Of a stretch of 64,000 nucleotides of DNA, positions 1-12,200 are shown one piece after another. A program made the translations under genes and the position numbers. The notes beneath the pieces are model-generated. The model had not been told where the DNA came from. It saw only the letters and a list, made by a program, of their open reading frames with translations, and made no database searches. Source of the DNA: Icerya purchasi (taxonomy: Eukaryota; Arthropoda; Insecta; Hemiptera; Monophlebidae); the NCBI GenBank assembly GCA_039619475.1, contig CM077115.1:134986172-135050171 (forward strand), read 5' to 3'. Numbering within the stretch: position 1 is the stretch's first letter; each line of letters starts with the position of its first letter.

Positions 1-1860
1 AAGAAAAAAAATCTATAATAGTTTCATGAAAGTTAGGAATATTGTGGAACATTTGTTTTTCAATTGATAACATAGCTAAAGCGTTTAACCTGTATTCCCA
101 CATTGTGCTACATAAAAATGTTTTAATTCGTTTTAGTGTCGAAAAACTTAGTAAGAATATAATTGGCACTTTTTAACCTTAAGTAAAATTACAATTTTAG
201 GTAGAAACTACGTCACTATTGAAAATATTCGAAAAAAACTAAACTGTGTTCCCAATGATCGACTGTGTATACATATTCAAAACGTTATTAGTATTTTTAA
301 AAGTGATGTGGTTTCTACCAAATATTTTAATTTTAATAATATGAACTGTGATAACTCGTTACATATTTTTATTTAAGTACATTAAAAACATACAAAATTT
401 AAAATTTTGCAAAATGTTGGTTGTTATTGTTTTTTAAGTCTATGTAATATTTATATTTTATCATTATTTTGAATTTGCTTAAAAAGAAAAACAATTAAAT
501 TTTTATGCTACAATATCCAGCCAACATCTTGAACAGTATCAGTTTTACATAATGCATGTCTCACCAACCAGAGTATAATAAAATGACAAATTATAAGATA
601 CAGTAGAAATTAGTTATAAAAACATTCAAAAAGCTGAATAATCTGGTCGTTATATCCTATATCAAATAAAGCATTATAATTTTTTAATGTTCAAAATTTA
701 CTACTAATGAACAGTTCGTTACGAAAATGACACGAAATATTTTATGGCATAAATTACGTTGAATAAGCAATCATTTATTTATAATTATAACTACACATAT
801 TTCTTAGTCAAAAACACAAACAACATACTTTCTTTTTTGTACATAAAAGTATGATAATAAAAAAACTTAAATCAGCATAAAGCAAGAGTAAGAGAAAAGA
901 AACTACCAAAACGGAAGTGGTTTGATATTTTCTTACTTTTGAAGAAATTTGTAATTTTTCGATTTTTTATTATAATAAAATAACCATAGTGATCTTTTTT
1001 TAATATTTTTTGCAATGGTCTTACCACAGGTTTTCATCAATGTTATATTTATAATAAGCATTTTACATGTTGACACTAACAAAATAAACAGAACAAAAAA
1101 TAACGGTATATCTGTTCTGTTTATATAAATTTCATTTCATTGAAAAAGATTAAGGATGATGTTTTTGTTAAATTCATCTGCATAAATCTTTCAAAGCTAA
1201 AAACTAATTGGTATGCCGTTATAACCAATTTTTACTGTATTTCAATATTTGAAAATTATAATGTTGACAAATAGAATCACGGTAATTTTAAACACGTAAC
1301 TGTTTTTAAATGCACAATATTGTACTAACTTGTATATGTATGCAACACAATAACACAATCGATATAATATAGATGCAATTATACAGTTTTCTTATAAAAT
1401 AAAAGTAAAAATAAGCACATAAATATGCTCTAATCAAACTTTATTTCCTTCAAAATTCAAATATGGTTATAAACAGTAAAAAAATGTAAACATATAATCG
1501 TTTTATGAAAATTTACCGATTAATTCTGTTTATAATCAAATTCACTTCATTAAACTATTGTATACCTATAAAATATAATCTTGCAAGAACAACGCCTATC
1601 GTTTGGTTCACAATTCGAGTGTGCTCCATCAAGCCTATGTAACACATGCACTAACACAACATCATTTTTATCTTTCTAACACACTACTACATTGTACTTA
1701 CACGGTTTTCGATCGCACGTGCTACAAGTAGCCTTCACACTAAAAGAATTCCGGACAAAACTTAATTACTTTTTAAAAATGTAAAATCAATTTTACTAAT
1801 AGTGATATATAAATAATAAATATAAATAAAAATATTGGATTCTACTTTTTTAAAGTTGAA
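1..1860. other. AT-rich DNA without a recognised feature
   Basis: Very AT-rich sequence with short poly-A and poly-T runs. No ORF with a recognisable motif, no terminal repeat and no RNA-like fold was seen. It lies downstream of the arrestin-like gene. Confidence 0.5.
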
Positions 1861-2495
1861 TACAGGGTGTTCACGTGCGAATGTGAACAAATGCACGAGC
1901 CGCCACTGGCGACAAGGCACATTTCTTTTCAACTGGTGCAGTGAGCAAACAAAACTACCGTTACTGGGCTCAAACACGTGATAATCCCAAGGCTATCGAC
2001 GAGAAGTTGCTACATGTATGGGCAAGTGGGGAATGGTTGGTCCATATTTTTTCGAGCGAAATGTCAACATTGCACGGTATACAGAGGTGTTGAAGACATT
2101 CCTAATCCCTATTCTCCACCGTCGTAGACGTTTCCGATCAACTAGGTTCCAGCAGGACGGGGCTACCTGCCACACAGCCAACAAAACTTTGGACGTGCTC
2201 CGTGAAGCGTTTGGCAACCGCATAATTTCCAAACTTTCTCGTATTATGAATGGCCACCACCTCGTTCGCCAGATTTAACTGTGCCTTTTACCTATATGGT
2301 TATTTAAAGGCAAGAGTGTCAGCGACCGGCCGAGAAGTTTGGAGCAATTAAAAGATCGAATCCGCAATGACATTTTCAGAATGCTTCCTGCAGTTACGAA
2401 AAAAAAAGTGATCAAAAATTGAGTGAAACGTTTGAGAATCTGTCTGATGTAATGTTTCATAAGTAAAATTGAATAAATTTTGTACTCTGTGTGGA
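1861..2495 (+). pseudogene. decayed IS630/Tc1-mariner (DDE_3-type) transposase, C-terminal half
   Basis: Plus-strand pieces in several frames: NKQNYRYWA-like text near 1,930-1,960, GPYFFERNVNIARYTEVL at about 2,045-2,098, FQQDGATCHTANKTLDVLRE near 2,147-2,206 (the second catalytic Asp is in QQDGA), then KGKSVSDRPRSLEQLKDRI at about 2,308-2,361 and a KKVIKN-like end. The SPDL block with the last acidic residue is disrupted around 2,250-2,290. Frameshifts and stops make it non-functional. The left edge TACAGGGTG resembles a terminal repeat of this group, but no clear partner was seen on the right. Confidence 0.75.
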
Positions 2496-2579
2496 AATTT
2501 CGTTTTTTTAGCCATTAGTTTGCGAATTATTCAATTTTGAAATCGTCAAAACATTCTGAAACTTTGATCTATACGTTCT

Positions 2580-3310
2580 ATTTATTTATTTACTTTATTT
2601 TCTTTTAAGCTTGCCCTTGGCTTTGACCCACAACCACTTGAATGTATTATGCTAAGAAATTAGATTCTGAGGCGATAGAAGTTGGGAAGAAGAAAAGATT
2701 GAAGTAAGGGAATTATTGATGGAGATGAGGAAAGGATAAAGGGAAAGTACTGTAAGGAGCCGGAAGGTCAAAAGCCAAAATTTTCGAATACGAAAGAGAA
2801 CGTTCGCTAACAAGAACCGAATATTTGAAGAAAAAAGAAGAATCAGAGTTATGGAAGGGACAGAAAAACGAAGGAGATAGAAACGAAGGAGAAGAGAATG
2901 ATTAATTCTTGATCTGATTAAAGAATAGTGGAAAGATGATTGAACGAAATGGTAAAAAACTAGGGGTGAAAACTGGGCGTCGACTGTATGAGAAACAAGT
3001 GCGAAGCACGATAACAGAGTAAAGGGAAGTCTATTCGACCAAAGTCTGGAATGATTATTGAGGAAAGGAGGACTAAGTCAGAAACTGGAAAGTGGCTAGA
3101 GAAGGATCCATTGAGGGCGATTGACCGAGCTAGAAAATCTGCCGTGTCATTACCCTCAATGTCAGAGTGACTGGGAATCCATAAAAGGTCTGTAAGAATA
3201 GAACAAGATGATAGGAAGTAAGGGAACGAATTGATAGTACAATACTGTCAGAGGAATGAGTAGGAAGAGAAGAAATTGCTTGAAGGACGCTTTTCGAATC
3301 GTTTAAACGT
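2580..3310 (-). pseudogene. LINE family A relic (RNase H and 3' region)
   Basis: This purine-rich plus strand is the antisense of a pyrimidine-rich LINE 3' region. It is collinear with the relics at 4.27-5.34, 23.3-24.6 and 44.75-45.1 kb: 3,100-3,300 carries the same order (SLARSV-like, WIPSHSD-like, then the segment around DSKSVLQAI) seen in the other copies. It is heavily broken, and its limits are approximate. Confidence 0.5.
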
Positions 3311-4268
3311 AGTATATATATTTTTTGTAAAATGTTCTTAGTAGAAAAATGAAAGAAGTTTTGTTATTCATTATTATTGTGTGCTAGAAGTACTTTATTT
3401 GTTTAAAATATTATCTTGTTTTGACGGGGAAATTGGAAGTTTGATTAATTAATGGAAATGAACCATTACCGATGAATGATACTTTCTACCTTAACGATAA
3501 AACTACGGTTAGTCCATAGGCTGCGTTCAAATTCATTAAATTCCATGCACCTATATTGTACTAGTGTATGTGTAAAACAATTTATGCTTCTTTTTCTGTA
3601 TTTTGATTAGTCACGCGGTGATATCAGCATGTCGGATTCTTCGTGTTTCTTGTTTTTAATTTGTCCGGCACTAATTTCCGGTAAAATAAGCATATTTGTT
3701 TTATCGGTACTCTATTTCCTATGTTAATTATTTAAAAAATTATGTCAGCAATATTTGACATCGTAAAAAACGGTACCCACATTGATTTGTATTTTTATTG
3801 TAGGTGTTGTCAATGATGTGAACTTCAGATTTGGTTGTTCCATTGGAGAAAGTAATTACTAGTTTAAGTTTTCGTTTATTTCCCATTTTTTTTGTGTAAA
3901 TAGCATCATCCTAATGTGAATTAGAGATCAAAAAATGATCTTGTTTTTTCTCGTGATATAAGAAACTTTCGAAAAAATAGACCGCTTCTTTCTAATTTAT
4001 TTCTTATGGTCGCAAATTCGATAGGAAATTGTGTTCTTTTTTTTTTTTTTTTTTTTGCGGTCTAAAATAACGTTAATTTTTTACCTTTGAAAAAAATCAC
4101 TCATTCTACATTAGTGAATCAGTTATCCGTGATCATATTTTTACCAGTGTATTATGTATTAGCTGCATTAGTCTATTCCTTTTTCGATCACCTTTTGGTA
4201 TATCAAGTTCTAGATTAAATGTGTGGAAAATACATGTGCATGTTGATGCATAAATTTAAGTATTGTAC
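3311..4268. other. AT-rich DNA without a recognised feature
   Basis: No coding motif or repeat structure was recognised. It contains a poly-T tract at 4,037-4,056. Confidence 0.45.
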
Positions 4269-5335
4269 TTAGTTGGTTTTAAAAGAACTATACGAAGTAG
4301 GTAAACCAAGATTCAGGAGTTGTCTATAAAAGCGGGAGCGTTCTATGATAGACACGCATTCGAAGAAGAGGCGACTTTTATGGTAAAGTAAATCGAAATC
4401 ATCAGGATGGAAAGAACAAAAAAAAGAAGAGGATATAGAAAAACGCAAAGAGGATGAGCTGACTATGGTCAAGGCGAAGCCTGTAGATAGAAGAGATAAG
4501 AAAGCGCGAAAAATGAGGGAAGTTGTAGTATGAAGGATAAGAAGGAGGTAGAATTTGAATATTAAGATAGAAGGATTCAGGATTATAAAACAGAAAGGGA
4601 TAAATATCGTGCTCTCGTCTACGATAACTCTTCCTGGAAAGAACATTAAGATTAGAAGAAAATTTGTATAGAAGTTGATCAGCCCGAACGGCAGATCGAG
4701 CTAATGAATCAGCGCCCGTTCATTACCTTCAATAGCACATGGGGCTGGAGGTTCATAAGAAATCGATTTGTATTAGTGATGTGCGATTTCGAAATGTTTT
4801 TACAATCGAAACAATCGACAATCGTCAAAAAAACAATCGAATGATTGTGGTGAATCCGAATGAAATATTCGAATAAAAACCGAAACTATCCGAACACAAA
4901 CGAATGAAGTATTCGTTAAACATCGACTAGATTCTTCCGAGAGAAATAGCATTTCGAATGATTGTTGTAAATACGAATGAATTATTCGAATAAAATAACA
5001 TTTCGAATGCATTCGAAATCATCGAACAATCGAATAATTCGAAAGTTGCCCATCACTAATTTGTATGAACCAAGCGCTCTAGTGACAGGAGAGAACGAAT
5101 CAGGAGAATTATGAAGTCTGAGGAATAATAAGGAAGAGGAGAGACGATAGATAGTAACGCACCCTTAGAATCCGAGACTAACGGTAATTTATTAGATCCA
5201 TTTGTGGAAGTGATTTACAGGATAGCACGAAGGATAATTATGTGGACTCCACGTTAAATATGGAGCGGAAAAATGTCGATTTATAAGATACAAAATAGTC
5301 AAGTGATGAGATCAAAAAGGCTGCTGCCGTATCAT
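4269..5335 (-). pseudogene. LINE family A relic (RNase H and C-terminal region), split by a hAT MITE
   Basis: The minus strand reads as a degraded non-LTR retrotransposon C-terminus. At about 5,140-5,165 it has SDSKGALLSIVSP, matching the RNase H D-S-K segment of the other family A copies (DSKNILQA at 23.9 kb, DSKSVLLAISSP at 45 kb). The region below 4,660 is the longer 3' part. The 285-bp element at 4,774-5,058 interrupts it. Frames are broken throughout. Confidence 0.6.
4774..5058. mobile_element. hAT-type MITE with TAGTGATG termini and 8-bp target duplication
   Basis: It begins TAGTGATGTGCGATTTCGAA and ends with TTCGAAAGTTGCCCATCACTA (reverse complement TAGTGATGGGCAACTTTCGA). It is flanked on both sides by ATTTGTAT (4,766-4,773 and 5,059-5,066), an 8-bp duplication as expected for hAT. 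The interior is made of repeated TTCGAAT/ATTCGAA-like words and has no transposase. It sits inside a family A LINE copy. Confidence 0.88.
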
Positions 5336-7044
5336 TGCTCCTCCTACTTACGTAAGATATAATAATCCAAAAATATTTTTATTTTTATTTTATCTCTTTT
5401 TTTCTTTTTATTTTAATGTCTCTCTTTCTCTCCTTTTCAATAGAATTGATTAGCTATTGATGTTAATTTTTGATTTTTCCGAATAACAATCAATTTTTCA
5501 TATTTTCAGTTATAAAACAGTTACAAATTTCAACACCGGTGGTTTAGTAAATTTTGCGAACTGCCGCAATCTGAGTGATCAAGTTATGAACACGAAGTTT
5601 TAAAAACTTGTACCGTTTGATCCATTTAGCAACTTTGTCTTTACGTATGAAATAGTCTTGTGGATTATCTTCTTCGCTTGTTGATATCCTTGCAGATTAT
5701 TCGAATTCCAAAATTACCGACCTAGTTTCAATAACGTTTTTTTTGTTTACTGACTCTTTAGGCTCTTCTTTATCATCATTCTTATCAAGCATTATTTTTA
5801 ATATAATTTCACTATTTTCTGGATCATTTGGATTATATCATGACCATGTGTCTACGATTTGAAGCTGTATAGATCTGTCGATGTATACATAGACATATAT
5901 ATTACACCATTACCTCACAAACGTGTTGCACCCGTTGCGGGTCAAAGAAATGTGCGTTTTATTATTCTTTAATTTAAAAACTGATTTCTCGATTTTTCGC
6001 TTCCGAAAATTTCAAATATGATTTACAGAAAATACATGCTGAAAAAAGATTTAAGTTTTAACAGCAAAATGTTCGTTCCGCTAACGTTTGAAGCAGAAAG
6101 TATTTTGGTTTATTTGAACGGCACTGTATTTAATATCTGTATATAGTATTATTATGTGAGTGTGATGAGGGTGTGGTATGTATATTATTTTTTTTTATTT
6201 CACAAAAAATTACGATTAATTTTTTCTACTTAAGTAATAATTATATTTTGAAATAATTAGTACAGGGAGATTAATTTCGGTAATTAAATTTATAAAAACA
6301 AATCCGTAACAGTTGATCATTTCAGTTTTTAATTACTAATTTCAGGTGAGAATTACTGAGAATATATTATTTTTTTTATGTGGGACAAAATATTTAAGTT
6401 GTTCATTGTTCATAATTATTACACGAACTTGAGTGAAAATGCAAAATGTTTACAAAATAATTATTCCGTGGTAGTAACTGATTTTATCTGGCGTATGACA
6501 ATTTCGGGTGTTTACGAAAAAAATAAATAAAATCAAGTTTCTCCGCGTTGAAAAAATAGTATTCATCTTTTTCTCGAATAGTTTCAGTTATTATTTCATT
6601 GTACGGAAAATGAAATTAGTTACTATTTATTTATGTATTTTATGAAAAGACGTGCCTATCTTTGTAAGATTGTTAAAAATAACATTGGTCTTTTCCTTTT
6701 TTAAGTGACAAAAACGATCGATAAGATGCGGTAAATGTAGAAGTGAAATTGGGCTTAGAAAATTCACTTGGTTAGAAGGTAGTAGATTACCTTTAGATAT
6801 AATTATATTTTTTATTTATTTATGAACACAAGAACATATTAGCACAAAATTCTGTGCTACAGAATTAAACATGTTTACAAATTCTTTAACGGATTGAAAA
6901 AACTATTTAAAACAAGTGTATGCGGATAACCTATTAAAAAAATTTCGAATTATAGATGGTCCAAACAAAACAGTAGAACTAGATGAATCGCGCTTTTCCC
7001 ATAGGGAAAATAATGTTGGAAGAATATATCCGTATTTGGAGGAA
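5336..7044. other. AT-rich DNA without a recognised feature
   Basis: Only short ORFs of random type. No transposase, RT or host-protein motif was recognised. Confidence 0.45.
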
Positions 7045-7265
7045 TTTGCAATGAAGATAAGCGCAGTGTTTCATATATGCAGTTCCTAACTGAAGTTCGG
7101 AAGTACTGTTAAATGTAATTAAATAATGTATCCTAGTTCCTAGTGTAGTCTTGCGTGTGTACGTCTGCGTTGCATATAACAATTGCCTAGTACACTACCT
7201 ATATCTGTACAGCTGAGATGTACGAATAGGTAGTCGCCGATGCTCAGAAGCTGAGTATGGCACTA
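7045..7265 (+). repeat. degenerate SINE body (family E)
   Basis: Segments match, in reverse complement, the body of the SINE at 36,825-37,203: CGTACACACGCAAG-like (antisense here near 7,148-7,165), ACAATTGC near 7,180, CTGTACAGCTGAGATGTAC at 7,206-7,224 and TAGGTAGTCGCC with GCTCAGAA nearby. No tRNA-like head survives on the left. Boundaries are approximate. Confidence 0.5.
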
Positions 7266-8834
7266 TAAAGAAAAGATCCTACCAGGAGAACAACAATAAT
7301 ATCTGACAAATGGAAAGCATATACCAAAATACCCGAGATTAAGCAAATGAATTACAAACATTCAGTTGTAAACGGTAAACCATTCAAAAAATTTCGTCTA
7401 CCCTATAACTGGTGCACACACGCAAAGTATTAAATCGCTGTAGTCAAAAGCAAAATATCAAAACAAGATTCAATGTGGAACAGGGCGAAACTATTTAGAT
7501 TCGTTCTTACGCGAGTTTTTGTGCCGTCAGCGATATAAATATCAAAATTTGTTTGATCAGATTTTAAATGATATTGTAGCTTTTTGGCCTCCTCCCGAGT
7601 GAACTTAGCTTTTTTTAAATACGCTGCTGTAATATCGTTTTTGTAAAGTACTCGTATTTTTATAATCAATACTGTTTATAAGTAATGCTTTCGCGCATTA
7701 ATGTGAAAATAAACTTAATTAAAAATGAACTATGAAAAATGAACTATATGGGGAACTAAGACAAAAGACCCAATAACGCATATTATATGTAAAATTAAGT
7801 TTACAACGAAAAATTTTAAACACGTGTATTTTTATAAATTGAAGTATTTGTTTAAAATATATATACAGAAGTATGTATATATTAGAAAACATTTTTGTCT
7901 TTTTTATTTATTTTTTCAGGTTAATTGTATTTAAATAAATCTTAAATGTAGTACTTAAACGTTTACACGTTTAACCTAGCATAGGTAATAAAATTTAAAA
8001 TAGTAGTACAAAATAACGTATTGAGATGAGAAAAATGTCATTTTTTATTGTTTTTGTTAATAAATTAATTTAGTTCTTTGCGTTTAATGTAACGAAGATG
8101 AAAGCGGATTATAAGAAAGAGAACTCTCTCGCCTGACTTTTGCAATGATTTTGCGTTACACGGAAAATTTTATGTTAATCGACGTTTTAGAAATGTGTTT
8201 CAATGTATTGGAAAAATAATCCGATAGAAAGCCATACCTAACTGAATGGTAGTACGATACGACAGTTTCAATAATTGCTCTTATTTATGCGGCGTACAAC
8301 CAAGAAAGTAATTGAAACATTTCTTTATTGCATGTTGGTAACTCTTTTATTTTTATAACCATCTTTTGAAAATATGATTTTCAAGAATCAGTCTATTAAA
8401 TTATTAATATATTTATTCGTACGTTTAAAATATACCTGCTTTTTATTTTGCAAAAAAAACCTTTTCTTATTAGAACTTGATGATTTTTACTTTAAAATTC
8501 GTAATGAGAATTTTGAACTTACACGAAGCATTGATTTTAATGTGTTAAATTTTTTTCTTTTATTTTAAGTTTATGAACTTATGGAAATCACATTAATCAA
8601 GTACTTTATTAATTTACGTCTGTCATGCTGATAACTGCGACAAAACAGTAAATCAAATGTTTGTTTGAAAGAGAATAAAAAGGCTAAATTTAAATTGTTT
8701 CGTAATTTTCTTTCTCAAAAAGGTGGCCGTTTTGAATCCGCCCATGCGGAAGAAGATTTTTATCGCGATTTTGTCTTCTTAATTAAATTTTTTCACTAAT
8801 CCGATTATCCATTTTAAACGATTTTTCATTTTAT

Positions 8835-8840
8835 TTTATT
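8835..8840 (-). promoter_or_regulatory. possible polyadenylation signal of the arrestin-like gene
   Basis: AATAAA on the minus strand, about 235 bp after the stop codon. In DNA this AT-rich such hexamers are common by chance, so this is only the nearest reasonable candidate beyond the (AAT)n tract. Confidence 0.25.
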
Positions 8841-8973
8841 GCAAAATTTATTTTAAATTCACGCTTATTTAAAAGCTGTTAATTTTAGATATAACGTTTT
8901 TACTATATATAATGAAATTTAGTTTAAAATAATGTTTTGATTATTTTGGTAATTTAATTGTTTTAATTTATAA

Positions 8974-9031
8974 CAATAATAATAATAATAATAATAATAA
9001 TAGTAGTAGTAATAATAATAATAATAATAAA
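8974..9031. repeat. (AAT)n microsatellite
   Basis: About 19 trinucleotide units, AAT with three TAG variants in the middle. It lies in the 3' untranslated region expected for the arrestin-like gene. Confidence 0.9.
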
Positions 9032-9073
9032 AATAAAATGTATTTCAGTCGATGAAAATTACTAATTTTCCGG

Positions 9074-9285
9074 TTATAAACTGTTAAGTTTAGGCGTTGA
9101 GCTGCTTATTGCTTTTACTAAGTTACTGTTTTTAGGTGATTCAGTGATGGTTGGTGGTTTTTTTACCGCTATGTACACTGGCCTGTATACAACGATGGTT
9201 TCTGGATTGTCTCCATCGTATACTTGACCGAGAAGAAATTCTGGCCCTATATATATACCTCCCTCGACGTGATCGCACGCAACGT
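9074..9285 (-). CDS. arrestin-like gene, terminal exon with stop
   Basis: The acceptor TTTACAG lies above 9,285. The exon has 212 nt, completes the Asp codon and runs to TAA at 9,076-9,074. It encodes DVACDHVEGGIYIGPEFLLG, QVYDG, then IVVYRPVYIAVKKPP and a Ser/Thr/Lys-rich tail. The VEGGxYIGPEFLLGQVYDG block is characteristic of insect alpha-arrestins. There is no PPxY in the tail. A possible polyadenylation signal (AATAAA on the minus strand, 8,840-8,835) lies about 235 bp downstream; that part is inference. Confidence 0.92.
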
Positions 9286-12200
9286 CTGTAAATGCAAATG
9301 TATTATTGTAATAAATATATGTCCATTAAAAAATTATATTATTTTAGGCGTATTTAAATATGATTATATGTAAATTTCGACACGAGTTTCACTGATGAAG
9401 TAATTCATTTTCTCTTGGTGTGCGCGTTTAATTTCATATAAGAATTATGTACTTATTAAACATTTTATCACGATTCATGGCGTGGGCGTCGCCAGCGGGG
9501 GGCAGGGAGGGGCAGCTGCCCCCCCTGGAGCCTTGAAACTTTCTAATCAACTGGCACTGATAGGTATTCATAGGCGCGTAATCATGGACAATTTGAAAAA
9601 CTTATGTTTTAATTAAGATTTTATTCTTGTTTAATAAAATATTAAGCCTTTACAACTTATAAATTTTATTTTTCCTATTACTCATATCCTCTTTCTATCA
9701 TCTCCCCCCCTGGCGGCGGCTGGCAACTCATCTTGCCCCTCCCTGGCTCATCGGCTGGCGACGCCCTTGGTTCATGGCATTATTGCATTATAAAATTACG
9801 CAAGTATTTACAGTTCTTATTACGACTACTGGAAATTCAATTGTATTGTATTTTTAGCTACTTGAAATTTTGATGTTAATCTATTTTATCAATTAATACA
9901 CTATAAGTAGAATGTATTTAAGTCGGAGAATTTCAAACTGTTAATTGGAGGCACATTCAAAAAATAAGTTAACCGAGTTTCGTACCAGAGTACTAAGCGA
10001 AATTATTACCGTATATTTTTCGAGTACCTATGTATTTCTAGTTGGTTTCAGTATAATTCTGTACAACGAGCAAAATGTATAATCAGCGCATTATTTTCAA
10101 TTTTAACACGCTAAGCGAGTTGATCCATCGATATTTTTACTCAACTGAGAGCGGTACAGGGCGAAATAACATTGTCACGTGTTGTGGCGTGGAAATGGTG
10201 TCAATAATTTGATGAAGGTTGAGAATATTGATTATAAAATGAACTAGTAGTGTCATGATACAAATTCATAATCCGATTATTAAAATAACTGGGGAAGTTT
10301 ACGATTATTACCATTATTTGAAAATTCGGTTCACGCAGTTATTCGAATAATGATCATTCGAATTAAAATCCTCGCATTTTTGCTATTATCATATGAATTA
10401 TTAAAAATTTAAATCGTTAAAGTTAATTGTTTTACCTAAATGTAAGTTATATAAATGTTTTATTACTGTATGTTGTAATTACACTTTTTATTAAATACTT
10501 AGTGAATACAACATGTTGACGTTTTGCGGAACCATTATTAATAGTGATAGAAAAAACTGTTAAATCTAATACATAAATTATGTCAGAAAAAATATAATAA
10601 TTTTAAGTAAATTATATAGAAAATATAAAATTTAATATTTGTGTACGTGCATCTAACTAGATCCCAGTTTGTCGAAATTATTTACAGAGATGCAGCGCGA
10701 TTTTTTGAATGTTAGGTTAGAAATGTTGATTTCGGGATTTTTGGTGTTCCTGATAGAGTGAATACTGCTCTTTCCAATGCAGCAAACCACAATGTGATCC
10801 GATCTCGTGTTCGTGTTCTATGGCCAAAAACCTGAATGCGACTCGCCTGTCGCCTGGTTGTTATGCAAAACTTTAAACTCGTTTTTCTCAAAAGTATGTC
10901 TTTTTCAAATTTCAACTTCAAATGCAAATATCTCGGCGAGTCTTGTACTTAGAAGGCTCAGTGAAGTCTCAATTGATCAGAAATTTTGTCTAGTATACCG
11001 TACTGGGCTTAACTCCATACCGACAAAGTGGAACCTAGTTAGATGCACGTACACACTTATCTCTAACATCGAAACTGTAATTGTTATTATGCAAGAAAAT
11101 AATTTAAAAGGTCTTTTAAAAATTGTAACTTAAAATCATGCACAGTTATTCGTAAATTAGTTGTTATTCGTGAAATTTAAATTCGACGCTTCAATATTCA
11201 GTAAAATGTAAAAAAACTTAAGTTATTCCATAATTTATTGTAAACAAACTATGAAAACAGAAAATTTATATTAATATGGACAATTATAATTTCAATATTA
11301 ATTGAATTAGGTAATTTGATAATATATTAAAAAATGTAAAACTTTTTAAAGTAGTTTTGTATCAGAAATAAAGTGTTTTATATACAATAATTTTTAATAA
11401 AACTTTAACATTTTGGTGTTGCTGTCCATACCAAATTGTCATGGATGTTTAGAGATTCTCTCTATATATTGCTTAAATGTTTCATTTCTAATTTTTGAAT
11501 TTCATTTTTTAGTTTGTTATTTATCTGATTATAAAATATCTTATACGATGCGGGTAACGGTGTAGCTGACACTTTTTCTTGGCTATTCTGGTTTCCTCTA
11601 TGAACTTACGGATTGCTATCGAAACGTAAGTTTTTATATTACTGAGATCGTCGTCATATTGGATAGCCGCACGGCATGCATTCTGAATTAATTTGGTTAT
11701 TTTATTAACGGCCTTATCTATATTTTCTGCACTTTTTAATTTTGTTTTCAAATTAACGTTATTTTCGGCAACCGTAGCAAAGGTATATTCCGGTTTGAAC
11801 TTCTGTTTGATAGATGCTATTTCTTCTGTTTCATTAAAGGATAAATAGCAAGGATGGCAATGGCCTGAAGATAAATCATTACTTGTTTCACATGCGTTGT
11901 GGTAAAAGTGTAGACCAAGACAAATGAAAAAGTCAAGGACATCTGGGTATCTATTGAAGTGTTGAGACCAGAGTATGTAGGAGAGAATGGCGATAATATC
12001 GAGTATTTACTTTGTCCAGCATTTTTCCTTGTTTATTTATTTTTTGTGATCCCAAAGAGAGTGATGTTTGCAGTTGAAGTTTCCTTCACAAATGAATTTC
12101 CTATCAAGTCCTTGAAATATTTGCAAGAATTTAAAATTGTTTTAATGAAATATTAAATACTAGAAGAAAAATTTTATTTTATATGTTACAAATAATTTTT

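Larger units (their letters stand above)
7266..9073. other. 3' flank of the arrestin-like gene, AT-rich, with an (AAT)n microsatellite
   Basis: The only clear structure is the trinucleotide run (AAT)n with a short TAG interruption at 8,974-9,031, right after the stop codon on the gene's strand. A minus-strand ORF at 7,430-7,669 (79 codons) has no motif I recognise. Confidence 0.5.

Noticed and set aside
7430..7669. 79-codon minus-strand ORF downstream of the arrestin gene
   Set aside because: No recognisable domain, and long ORFs of this size occur by chance here.
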